Shown: positions 1-11,500 of the stretch, one piece after another | How the letters are laid out: each line of letters starts with the position of its first letter | How positions within the stretch are numbered: position 1 is the stretch's first letter | Origin: Clavelina lepadiformis | Taxonomy: Eukaryota > Chordata > Ascidiacea > Aplousobranchia > Clavelinidae | Assembly (NCBI RefSeq): GCF_947623445.1 | Contig: NC_135247.1 | Span: forward strand, 4,528,501 to 4,592,500 | DNA: 64,000 nt | Direction: 5' to 3' | Notes under the pieces: generated by a model | The model's input: the letters and a program-made list of their open reading frames with translations, nothing else | Databases searched by the model: none | What the model was told of the DNA's origin: nothing | Made by a program: the position numbers and the translations under genes

Positions 1-1
1 T

Positions 2-181
2 GTATCCCGTGTCCGCGCTTGGCGCCACCAACAGCAGGCGCCGGTTGCAAGACCTCAACTACCACAACCGCTGCCCTTGCCTCGGCGTTCTCGTGATGAA
101 CCGTCTCCGTCCGGATCTGCTGATGACGCACCGCCCGCTTCATCTTCTCGTGATAATTTCGCGAGCACCCACACACTTTAA
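2..181 (+). pseudogene. C-terminus of a Gypsy-type pol polyprotein (left-truncated by window edge)
   Basis: The + frame beginning at base 2 is open into the window and stops with TAA at 179-181. It encodes a Pro/Gln/Arg/Ser-rich tail (RVRAWRHQQQAPVARPQ, then PLPRRSRDEPSPSGSADD). This composition is typical of the region after integrase in Ty3/Gypsy pol proteins, although no catalytic motif lies in the window. About 220 bp of T-rich non-coding sequence and a purine tract (near 399-409) follow, as expected before a 3' LTR, but a gag-like ORF comes next instead, so the element is rearranged. The assignment rests on composition and context only. Confidence 0.5.
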
Positions 182-398
182 GTTTCACTATGTGTATCAC
201 CTTGCTTCAATACCGATAATGTCCTTTGCATGTACAATTTTGCCGTTTTCCCTTGTCGCCGCTTTCGATTTTGTAACCGTTTTGCTTCGTTGCATGCTTA
301 GTAGCTTATTCTTGTGCTAGTATCGTTTTCACTTTTCCCGCCTTATTGCATGCTAACTATTCCTGTGCATGAGTTTAGCTGTTTCAACCCACCTCAAT

Positions 399-409
399 AG
401 GGGGAGGTG
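399..409 (+). other. Polypurine-tract-like motif 1
   Basis: A run of AGGGGGAGG lies downstream of the pol tail. Gypsy elements use such a tract to prime plus-strand DNA directly upstream of the 3' LTR. Here no LTR follows: the gag-like ORF starts 85 bp later, which points to rearrangement or nesting of copies. Confidence 0.35.
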
Positions 410-493
410 CAGTTGCAAAAAATTTACCCTCTACCCCTTTAGTTTCTCCACAGACTTTGCTGCCACTACCATTGCTGCCAAAACCACTTCAGT

Positions 494-1012
494 ATGTCGA
501 CGGTATCTGATTCCTCCGCTGACGTTCAAATTGACGAAATCACTTCAGTTACTGAGATGATTCCCGACTCACCCGATTCACCGGTTCAACAATCATCTCC
601 CGCGCCGTATGTGCCGATCGTCAGACCTGGGGAGCAAAGCGCTCCTGCCCCCATGCCCCAGAGCGCTGATCTAGCAGATATACAAGCTACGGTGTTACAA
701 CCAGTACATAGACTATTTCGGCCGTTTAAAACAACCGTTACAATGCCGACCCTTGCGGTTCCTGCGCCGCCAACCACTTCGGCTGAGGATCTACTACTTT
801 GGTTCCAGCAGCTGGATGAACTGTTCCAGCTGGTTCCTGATTTTGAGTTTATGAGCAAAATCCTTACCATGGTAGCAGCCACACCTGCTTTCCACATGGC
901 CCCCTTGATGAAGTATATATCCAACGGGGTTACGGACAAAACCCGGGAATACGAACAGTTCAAACAATTTTTGCATGCCCGGTTAATCTTGGAGATACCC
1001 TCCAACATGTAG
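494..1012 (+). pseudogene. Gag-like ORF of a Gypsy retrotransposon (N-terminal part only)
   Basis: An ORF of 172 aa. The first ~70 residues are acidic and Pro/Ser-rich. Residues ~90-170 carry an LLLWFQQLDELFQLV motif and a helix-rich stretch ending EYEQFKQFLHARL, which resembles the capsid start of Ty3/Gypsy Gag proteins (Trp-Phe followed by 'xxLxxxF'). No CCHC zinc knuckle, protease or reverse transcriptase follows in this copy. Only about 140 bp of T-rich spacer separates its stop from a second purine tract and an LTR-like block, so the whole pol region is missing and the copy is internally deleted. An antisense ORF over the same bases is a shadow. Confidence 0.5.
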
Positions 1013-1150
1013 CTATATTACCATCAGTTATTTTAAGCATATGTTACAGTTCATTCATTTGTATATAACTTCAGTTTTTTGTTTGTGCTTGCTCGCCATT
1101 GCCACCTTCAGTACGTTACATGTTAATTGTCATCTTTTTCCTTCCGTAGC

Positions 1151-1814
1151 GGGGGAGGAATGTGGCGGCTTGGCTCGCTTTTGTAAAATCCTTACGTCTT
1201 TCGTAGAAATGTGTTTTCCAGAACAATTGGAGTTTTTAAACTTTCAGTCCCGCCACATCATTCTTATGAAAGAGTTTTCCAGCTAGTAAATGGAGTTTAA
1301 AACTTGCCTTTTCAGAACACTGCAAACTACCGTTGGTATATTTGAAAACTTGCTACGAATAACTTCGTGTGAAAGCTCCTTATTTAGTACGTTACCAGGT
1401 CGCTTCCAAGTAACTGTTTCCAACTTAACCAAATTTAATTTGCATTGCAAACACACCGATTTTCACGTTCACACGCTTTGAAATGTTCATGCCTTTTTTG
1501 TCATATATTTCCGCCACATCGCAGCACGTTTTATAAGCTTGAACTTTTGTGTGAGACTCCCCCTGAGCCTCAGAACCTCAGTCACAGACGCGAAGTTATA
1601 GACATATGTAATACCGTACTACTGTAGTTGTGGTGATTGAATCAGTAGACATCGTGTAAACAGTCACATGACTTGTGTTCTCGGTTATTTGTAATATTGA
1701 GAAAGTGTACAGCACCTACAATAAAAGCCTTTTCTGGCAAACGGTATTTGTTATAAAATAATACGAACGTTCGGCTATCAGAAAGGTTAGAGAATTCTAA
1801 CCGCACGCAACAAT
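1151..1814 (+). mobile_element. Purine tract plus LTR-like block of a Gypsy element
   Basis: GGGGGAGGAA at about 1151-1160 is followed by a TG dinucleotide at about 1161, the usual layout of polypurine tract and 3' LTR start. The block has a TATA-like TTTATAA near 1530 and an AATAAA signal at 1720-1725, spaced as expected for U3/R/U5. The right end is uncertain: CGCACGCAACA near 1804-1814 ends in CA and is a possible boundary. No second copy is inside the window to compare, so length and identity are inferred. Confidence 0.4.
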
Positions 1815-1939
1815 AGAGTCAGATACTAATGTAGTAGGTTAACTAAGTCAATAACGTAACGTAAGCTAAGACCGATAAACTCTGCATCTGTATCTGCATC
1901 TGTCGGCATCAACCTCTACATCCTAAAACGACCCCAACC

Positions 1940-4665
1940 TCTACATTTCTTCTTGGAAAGCAGACTGCAACAGATCTTGGCATTATCTCAATTAAAGCAG
2001 ATATTAACTGTATCTCAACTGAGCAGTTATTACGGAAGTATGATTCCTGTTTTGAAAACATTGGGAAGCTGAGAGATTTCCAGTTAAAGATTCCCATTGA
2101 CAAAAATGTCACTCCTGTGTGTCAACCTCTACGTCGTGTCCTTTACCACATTCGTGACCGGTTAACCAAGAAACTGAAGGAACTGGAATCCCTTGATATT
2201 ATTGAAAAGGTTAGTGGATATACACCTTGGGTTTCACCAGTAATTGTTGTGCCAAAATCGGATGAGGACATTTGCCTTTGTGTGGATATGCGGCAGGCTA
2301 ATAAAGCTGTGAAACGGGAAAGGCACCCAATACCAACCATTGATAAAGTCCTACAAGACATGAACCAATGTCAAATGTTTAGTAAGCTGGATATCAAATG
2401 GGCTTATCATCAAATTGAATTAGAACCTCAGTCTAGGGAAATAACAACATTTGTCACTCATGAAGGCTTATTTCGCTATAAAAGGCTCATGTTTGGTGTG
2501 AGTTGTGCACCTGAAATGTATCAACGTGTGATGCAACAGACTCTGCAAGGATGCAAAGGAGTGCAAAATATCCTGGATGACATCATTGTGTCGGAAGAAG
2601 TAAAGAGGAGCACGATGAAAGACTGAAGGTTGTCCTGGCGCGATTACTAGAAAGTGGACTTACCCTGAATCGAAAGAAGTGCCAGTTCAAAATGTCAGAA
2701 CTTACCTTTATGGGACATGTGCTGTCAACCCGAGGAATTGGACCGGAGAACGTCAAGGTAAAAGCTGTGGCTGAGGCGAGACCACCAAAGAATGCAAGCG
2801 AGGTGAAGAGTTTCCTGGGTCTTGTAAATTACAACGGACGGTTTATACTAAATTTAGCCACTATAGCAGAACCAATACGCAGGCTAACTCGAAAAGGAGC
2901 TAGATTTGTGTGGGGAAATGTACAAGACAAATCATTTAATGAGCTGAAAAATGAACTGTGTAATGCAAAGGTCTTGGCGTATTTTGACAAAAACTGTGAA
3001 ACACAAGTAATGGCAGATGCCAGCCCTTTTGGACTCGGTGGAGTGCTTATACAAGAGCAACAGGGTCAAAAGCGTATCATAAGTTATGCTAGTCGAACAC
3101 TATCTCAAATAGAGCGGAAATATTCGCAGACTGAGAAGGAAGCTTTGGCTTTGGTATGGGCATGTGAAAGGTTCCATGCGTACCTATACGGTTCGGATTT
3201 TCAATTGGTAACGGACCATAAACCGCTTGAATTTTTATTTTCTCCAAGTTCTAAACCCAGTGCAAGAATAGAACGATGGGTTCTCAGACTGCAATCTTAT
3301 AGATACCACGTACGACACATACCCGGTGTGAAGAATATTACTGATTCACTATCTCGATTGCTAGATGAGAGCAATAGTAACAACGGCGGACGAGAGATCA
3401 ATGAATATCTTAAGTTTCTTGCCGTCGAATCAACTCCTATCGCATTGAGGACAAGGGAGATTGAACAAGCCTCAGGATCTGACCCAGAAATGCAGTCACT
3501 GACGGAAGCAGTTCTTGGAAATGATTGGACCAGGAAGGAATGCAAGCTGTACCTACCTGTTCAGAATGAGCTGACGAATATTGGACATTTCATTCTTCGT
3601 GGAACAAGAATTGTGGTACCAAAACGTTTGCGTAAACGTGTTCTGGAACTTGCACATGAAGGACACCCAGGCATAGTCGTTATGAAACGTCGACTACGAG
3701 AGAAGGTATGGTGGCCTGGTATTGATAAAGACAGTGAACGTTTCTGTAAATCGTGTTATGGTTGCCAACTTGTTTCAAAACCAACTAGTCCTGAACCAAT
3801 AAGTAGTACGGAATTGCCATCAGGCCCCTGGCAACACTTAGCAGTTGATTTAATGGGACCTTTACCTTCTGGAGATAGTATTTTTGTAGTTGTTGATTAT
3901 AATAATTATTATAGTAGGTATTTCGAAGTGGATGTTATGAAATCGACTGTGTCGGAAAAAACAATTGCTGGTCTTGAACAAATGTTTACTACCCATGGTT
4001 TACCCCTGTCTATTACGTCCGATAATGGCCCTCAATTTAAAAGTTATCTTAATGAACAGGGCATTCATCATCGTAAAGTCACACCAATATGGCCCCAAGC
4101 AAATGGGGAAGTTGAACGCCAGAATAGATCATTACTTAAACGCCTAAAGATTGCCCAGGCTGAGGGTAAGTACTGGAAAAAGGAGATTAATACTTACTTA
4201 TTAATGTATCGTTCTACAGCTCATAGTACTACTGGAGTAAGTCCAGCTGAATTGTTGTTTAAGCGTAAAATACGTACCAAGTTACCTGAGTTTGATTTAC
4301 CGTGTTTTGATGATTTACAATTTGCTCGTGACCATGATGCCGAATTTAAACAAAAGGGGAAAGACTATGCAGATTTAAGACGATCTGCTGGGCATAGTGA
4401 TGTTAAACCTGGGGACACTGTGTTACTGAAACAAAATGTGCCACGTGATAAATTGTCTACTACATTTCATAAAGAACCTTTTGTTGTGGTAGAGAAACAT
4501 GGAAACAGTGTTGTAGTTGATAATGCTGGAGTGCAATATAAACGTAATGTGACGCATGTAAAGAAATTTAATGCTGATAATGATGCAATTGATTGTGATA
4601 AAGGGGAAACACCGGAAACTCAATCCAGTGGTGAAATAACAAGTCGTGAAGTCTTTACCTCTTAA
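1940..4665 (+). pseudogene. pol: Ty3/Gypsy pol (reverse transcriptase, RNase H, integrase), truncated and frameshifted
   Basis: The reading starts abruptly within the end of the protease/linker region (GKQTATDLGIISIK) and contains reverse transcriptase with KLDIKWAYHQIEL and a LDDIIV active-site box. The tyrosine of the usual YxDD is isoleucine here. The first frame stops at 2626. The rest of RT, RNase H (MADASPFGLGGVL, TDHKPL) and integrase (a His-His-Cys-Cys zinc finger in HEGHPG...CKSCYGCQ, then DLMGPLP, SDNGPQF and NGEVERQN for the D,D,E triad) continue to 4665 in another frame. The break between frames lies around 2600-2625. Protease and gag are absent at the 5' side. Inference: a dead copy, as it lacks gag and 5' LTR and carries a frameshift. 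Confidence 0.92.
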
Positions 4666-4853
4666 CCCTCTTTTAATCTACGGCCTCGTAACGACCTCAA
4701 GAAACCAGGGCGTTATGATGATTTTGTGCAATGTGTGTTTTGAGTTTTAAATCTTTAATGATCCTGTTTTATGCGCAGTGAACTGTGTTCTGTAATGTTA
4801 GCAAAACTTAGTTAATACTTAATAGGGAATTATACATTTGACATGGGAGGAAA

Positions 4854-4980
4854 TGTAGTGTTCGTATTAGCGCCACCATGTGGTTACTATTTGTGTTATG
4901 TTGGAAACACTGCGTTCTATGATGCACCTTGTGAGTTGTGAACTTGTGAATAAAGTCATTCTTTTTTGGAGCGTGCTACA
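4854..4980 (+). mobile_element. Short 3' LTR of the pol-bearing Gypsy element
   Basis: A purine tract (GGGAGGAAA, about 4845-4853) precedes a block that begins TGTAG and ends CTACA, a 5-bp terminal inverted repeat. It carries AATAAA at 4949-4954. The length of 127 bp is short for a Gypsy LTR but within known ranges for small elements. No matching 5' LTR occurs upstream in the window, consistent with the 5' truncation of pol near 1940. Confidence 0.6.
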
Positions 4981-5340
4981 CGAACGACTGTTACAACATG
5001 TAACCTCGTTAGGAGTCAAGATAGAGTTTCACTCTCCCTCTAGGTTTTGAAGAGGGTCACAAAAGCTCTGTCTGTTCGCGATAGAAGACTGTTCCTCATC
5101 TTCGCGAACTCTAGATTGAAAACCACTGTTTTAGCCGGTGAATAGGCTACAGACTACTGATCCTTTTGTCCTAAATTGACTGAAGTTTTACACACTACTT
5201 TTTAAAAATTCTAAAAAGTAAGCGACTGCTAGGAGATCTTCATTGTAGCCAAAGACACGCTTGAAATATTCTTGATTGCCTGAAATTCACCTGCAGCTCA
5301 TATATATTCTCCTAAATTATCTGTAGAAGCCATCAAAGAC
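4981..5340. other. Intergenic spacer between the retrotransposon and the scaffold gene
   Basis: No coding segment with splice sites was found. The reverse complements of AATAAA (TTTATT near 5345 and 5359) mark a likely poly(A) region for the minus-strand gene to the right. Confidence 0.5.
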
Positions 5341-5344
5341 ACTT

Positions 5345-5595
5345 TTTATTATGTATTTGTTTATTGTTTTGTAAATGCAAAAATATTTCTTTCACCAACA
5401 CACACAAGCTCTTGATGCAATAAAAATATTTGATAAGAACGCAATGTGTATTTAACATTAGTTAAGCTTGGGCGGAAAATGCAAAAAGGCAGTTAAGTCA
5501 CAAGGAGTTTGAAAAATTTATAGAAACATTATTTATAATAATCCTTCACGGTTGCTTTAAAAAAATTCTTTGTGTATTTCTCAGTCTGTTTTGGG
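5345..5595 (-). CDS. CDK5RAP2: Putative terminal exon of the scaffold gene (PKTD-stop) with 3' UTR
   Basis: After the phase-0 donor at 6172 the next good acceptor on the minus strand, a pyrimidine tract ending ATTCCAG, opens at 5595. In phase 0 it encodes only Pro-Lys-Thr-Asp and then TGA (5583-5581). AATAAA on the minus strand occurs near 5345-5350, giving a 3' UTR of about 235 nt. This is the simplest ending consistent with phase. Other short exons cannot be excluded. Confidence 0.4.
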
Positions 5596-8500
5596 CTGGA
5601 ATAGACGGACAGGGAAATTTAAACATGCACACTCCATAGCAACCAATAAAAAATATCGAAAATAAAAACAAAGCCACAGCTTGTCAAGTGTAGTGAGATG
5701 GCATAAAAAGTCAAAAAACATAAAGTACAATACAATAACTGTATATAATAAAACAGCACACGTTCGTTTGCGAAATAAAACCCGACACACAATACGACAA
5801 GCGATATAATAAAACGTTTAACTGAAACTTAAGCTCCAATATTGTAGAACCAATCAACCCGATTCAAAAAGAAACATGAACACACAGTCGGTTGCTATTT
5901 GTGCTATACTTGGTATAGCTATTTAGCAATTACCTATGACGTACCAGTAACCTCACGGGGAATGCGGTAGTTCGAGGTAAAATGTTGACCAAAATTATAA
6001 TCTTTTTTTCTTCTTGTAGGTCACGAAGTATGCAGTGGTTTATGTGGCTGTCCATCGTGTACATTTGCCTGTCGAAAGAAATAACAGGAAAATGTGAAAT
6101 GAGACTATTATTTCACTTAAAACACTGTAATCTGGCTGAACTATTAACTGCTCAAGAAAATGTCAACTTACCTCTAGGTTACCACGGGCTTTGCGTAGCA
6201 CATCGTGAGTGCGGGAGAGTTGCTTAACGATGGCGTGTTCTATTCCTTCTTTGAGTCGGTTGGTTGCGTGAAGACGTTCTACTGTCGTCTGCAGGAGACG
6301 ATCTTGGGTGGTGAGCCGGCGCCGAAGTTTGCCAACTTCTTTTCTCAGCTCATCAGTCTATAAAAAATGTGGAAGATTCATGAAAATCAACACGGAAATA
6401 AAAAAAACCTTTTGCTTTGTTGTTGAGTGAAATAATTTACTTGGACAAAGTAAATCACAAATAAAGTAACAACAATAATTGTGACGTCTGAATAAAGAAC
6501 AAAATTAAGATGAAACAAGAGTAGCAGGAAATAACTGTTCGGAGCTGGGTCGTTAAAATGTTTCATAAAATAAAACCTCTGAATGAATCGAGTATTCTGA
6601 TTGAGTTGCTCCTCCTGTTCTTCGAGCACTCTGTAGGGCGCTCTCCGAGGAAGAGCAATGACCTCCAGACGATGAGAAAGATGTTGTTCGACCATCTTCA
6701 TGGAAGGAATAAGGGAGGACAATTGGCCAGAACGTCTGCAACAGCTGGTCGCCTTCATCCATATTTCGGCACAAATTGGAAACCAAGTTGGAGATGTCTC
6801 TGAATGCTTTCTTTTCTGGAGACTGATTTATAATTTGACGCTTTTTACATTTCGTGTAGTTTCTCATTGGAGCATTATGTATTTCTAGATCGCAGTCACC
6901 ATAGCTAACGGAAACTTCCTTACATTACTGATTTAGTTCGAAAATATGATAGGCGGGGATGAATTTCTTCCAATTTCTTACCGTTCTGTGAGGTTGTTTT
7001 GTTTTTTGAACGATTTGATTACTCATTTTCCGAGCTATTAATCCGCTGTTTGCTAGAGCCTTCTGGAGGCACGCAAAGTCTTCAGATTTACACATAGTAT
7101 ATGGACCTGAAAGAAGATTGTTAAAAAATAAACGACCTATCTTCTAGAACACAACCCTACTGAGATCTTAAAAAGGTAAGCCGACTTGATAGTTCTCACC
7201 TCCTGGGGAATAGCAAGGTTTAGATTCCAATTCTTCACAAGAAAACTTCATTTCTGCATGTTTTGTTGGCGAACTGTTAGAATGAGCTCTATGTCTCTCT
7301 GTAGAGGCTTTGCTGAGATTGAGATCAAAATGGAAGGGATGTTCCTCGCCTCCGGATGATGCGGATGCTGGAGGTGTCATAAGAACACTGTCATTTTCCA
7401 CATCTGCAAGAGAATATGATAAAAAGGTAAGGCTTGGACTAGGAAAATGTGCATGACAAATACATTTACAAAGTTGAAGCTTATAGGATGAAACTGAAAA
7501 ATCTTAATAACTGCAGTCGACTAAGCAAACAAACTAAAGTGTGAGAGCTGCGAGTCAAAAATAAGCCAAAGAAGCAGGATATCACCTTCGACTTAAATAA
7601 AAACTTACATGGTCCCAGCTTAAGTTTTCTTCTTGCACCGAGAGGAGACGGCGACCTTCCTTTGGGCTGGGGAGAAAGATGATGGATGTTGATGGTGGTG
7701 TGAGCAGGATCTTCTCTCTTCCGAGAAGACTTCAGCTGAGCTTCAAGCTGCCTCCGAAGGGCAGAGTTTGCATCTATACTTCGTTCAAGTTGTACACGGA
7801 GCGAACGTATTTCCTCCAGTAATTCAGATAAATTTAAGTCTGACCCAGGGTTGGATGGTGAACCTGCACAAAGAAATGACATTTTGTTATTTTAATTAAG
7901 GAGTGTTTACGATGGTTTGCTATGAGTTTAGGATTTCTTGTTCGGGTGATCGTCAAACTTCATTACCACCTGAAAGAATATTTCCAGTTGGAAAAACTAA
8001 TGTAGGGACTGACCTCGAGATTTCCTCTGACTCTTTTGAACTTTTTCATAAAGAGCAACTTCGGACTTTAGAGAGTTTATAAGTTGATTGCATTCATCAA
8101 GCTGTACCCTTGCTGTATTTACATCCTCTGACAGCCTAAAATCAGACACAATTTTACTTTAAAAAAGCAACGTTTTAATATTTTTAGATCATCGATTTGT
8201 TCCGACACATGACACTGATTTCGACACATTTTCACCACAGTTTTTACCTTAAAGCAGCTTCTTTTGCCTTCTTTTCTTCACCAATAATTTTCTTCATCTC
8301 TGTTTCCATTTTCTCAAGTTGTCTCTTGCACTGAGTCAGTTCCCTGTCTCTAGATGCGAGCTCATCACCAAGATTTGATGACTATAAAAAAACAGAGCTA
8401 GATTAATGTGGAACTAAAAAACGAAATCCCAGAATAATTCAAATAAACAGAAGGTCAACAAATTAAAAACAGTTTTTTAGGTTTTTTTGTCCATACAAGT

Positions 8501-11500
8501 GAATTTTGCTTTTCTAGTTCCTGCTGGAGTTGGTCGATGTGCCGTTTGAGAAGATCAACCTGGCTGCTTTTATCGGCAAGATGCTGCTGAAGTGACTGCA
8601 TTTCCTTGATGGCATCTAAGCACAAAAAAATTACATACCTGAAAAACTGACTGAAATACAACTAAAGTCAACTGGGAACTGTGTAATTTTTCATGTTTTC
8701 ATGCAAAGGGGCTAAATGGTATGATAATCATAACATACCCTGGTACGCTCTGTGTGCCTTTTCCTCTGTCTTTAGCCTCTCCGATAAAACTTTGTTAACA
8801 TTCTCTGCGGCTGTCAATTGTTTTTGAAGGTCTTTGTACTGGTTGATTTTTACCTGATGATGTTTGTCTCCATCTTCAGCAGCGACATAAATATTGGCAG
8901 AAACTGTAACAAGAAAATGGGTTAAATTCAAGATAAGGATTTTTAGAATTTTTATGATTTATTGGGTTTTTGCCTTTAGAGAACAGAGAAGTACAGCATA
9001 TTCAGTCAGTTAAATTATAGTAACAAACAAACAAAGTATCACCGTGATCTCTGGCAGGAGTGGATGTCTCTCTTAACTTTGATTCCAGTTTTTCACGGAG
9101 TTTATCATTGGTGGCAATAGAGTGTTCAAGCCTTTGTCGAAGTCCACGGATTTCATTTAGATGTTCTGCGAGAAGGTCTAGACAAAAAACAACATTTTGA
9201 TCATGCAACTCCTTTGCTTAAAGTTAGGAATATACTACAATGCGTACAGGTATTTTGTAATTTAACTTCAGTAATGGAGACTAAACTCTTAAAACTGCGA
9301 GGTCTAAAGTTTTCTAAACAAATAACATTAATCTTATCATACAACTTTTTACTTGTAGTGTGTTTTATACTTTAACCTCAATATTGGAGACTAAATTCTT
9401 ATTATTTAAGAACTTTAATTTGCTACAACACCTACCTGAAATAATAACTGCGCCAGGTGTAGACGAAACAATTTTAATATCATCACCCGTATAAATATAA
9501 ATTATGCTCATAATTGTGCTTACACTTTCACTTTATTCCACTACTTAGTGATCTGCTGCCATTACGTGCACAGTCAAAAAACCTTGTCAGTTTTATTGCC
9601 TTGACTTGATGTAGTACACCGTACAATGTACATAGGCGTGGCAGAGAGACTTAGCACTATAAATTAATGATGACCATGCAACAGCCTGCACATGCTGCTG
9701 TTTTAACTATTGTATTTATTATTAATGACATACAAGCAGTACTTTAACTGGAAACTTATGACACTGGTTAGTGCCGTTGTGTAAAAAAACTGGTAAAAAT
9801 GTGATAAATTTTACAAATAAGAAAGTACATAAACAGACCTGCATTGTTGTGAGCTGAGCGTTGGTAACTCGGTACTAAGCTGTCCCTGGTTCGTAAAAGA
9901 CTTCTGTTGGCAAGATCAAGCTCTTCTTTTAAAGATCTGTGACAAAATGAAAAATATTATTGATACAAAACGCTTCATGTAAGTTATACATCTTATAAAT
10001 TTACTAACTTTTTACATAAGTAATGATAATTAATTAAATATAAGATATCTATCGTTTATTATCTGGATTACCTTTAAATTTTCACTAAAAATTTTTTAAG
10101 TCAAGCCATACACATGATCAAGAACAAAATGGAAGATGTAAAACACATCTAAAGAAAAACTATCTAACTGTAAAATACCTAAATAAGAAATATAATGTAC
10201 ACAAGCAAAAACACAATAAAATAATGCATTATGTACTTACTACTTATACTATCTCGACAGTACCTGTTGATTTTCTTGCTATCGGAAAGCCTTCGTCTAA
10301 GTCTATCCACTTCTCTGGCAAGTTTATGATTTTGATGGCTAGCTTCCTCATCACAAGAACTCTCTACCATGGCCACCTGGGACTTGTTTGGGCTGATAAA
10401 AAAGTAGCCAAGTTTAGTGCACCAGAGTAAAATAAAAACAGAAGAAACTCAATCATTTTAGGTACTGTATTTATAATATTAGGCCTGCTTTAGTTCAACT
10501 GACCTTTGTTTTAGTTTCACTGTATTAAGTAGTTCGTTGTGAACTTTTTGTGGTGTCTGAACCGCTGCTGACCACACTCCACCAAACGACGCAGTGCACT
10601 CTTCCGTGTCTGAAGCTGTCGGTAATCGACGACGCTGATCGAGAAGTTGCATTTGCTCGTCATCATGCACAGATGACTCTTCATCGGTAAGAAAAATGGT
10701 AAATGCTTCCATTAAAAACTAAAATTCAACAATACATCTCTATCTGTTGGCTACAGTTTGCAATGCAATGAAACATAACAAGTTACCTGCTTTAGTATTT
10801 GGTGGAAGATATTCAGTTACTGCAATAGTACGTTGATACATTGGCATCGATTTTCGAGGGCTTCCATCTGTCGCAACCACGTGCTTATGAAGTGGCCAAG
10901 AAGCACGATGCTGAGTATGCTCATTGTCGAGAACACTTGGCAATGAAGCGTAATGACCATTGTCAAAACCCTGGCAAGTAAACAAAATTAATAGCTAATT
11001 AAATAGTTTTACAAACCAATTCCATTCGATAGTTATTATTACCCTGACTTTATGGCTACGTTATTACTGAATGATGCTATGACTTCACAAAACAGTAAAC
11101 TAAACAAGCACCAATCCAAAAATATTATCACCAGGTCAGTTGAAAGTCGAGATGACTCATCTCTGTGCATCATCATCATCTCATCCTCGGATGCAGAGCG
11201 CAATGATTGATGGGATGAAGTGGGTGTGAGAAAACCATGATCTTGTTGATTTCGATAATCGACTGACAACGGCGTTGTCTACAGGTAGTAACATCACATA
11301 GTACTTAAAATAACAGTCAGTTGAAATTGTAAATCAATAAACTTGTCTAAGTATTATGCAAACCTAATAAAAACGTCCTTTCCCTACGTTCGTTTCAAAT
11401 AAAGAATCTAACCATGACGGGTGATAAAACAGGATTTAACACTTAATAGCAGGTGCTCAGTAAAATCTTACCTTTCTGAACACATCTGATGACACAGGTC

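Noticed and set aside
6387..6867. Two overlapping minus-strand ORFs as independent genes
   Set aside because: Only 6577-6822 has splice sites and the right phase; it is an internal scaffold exon.
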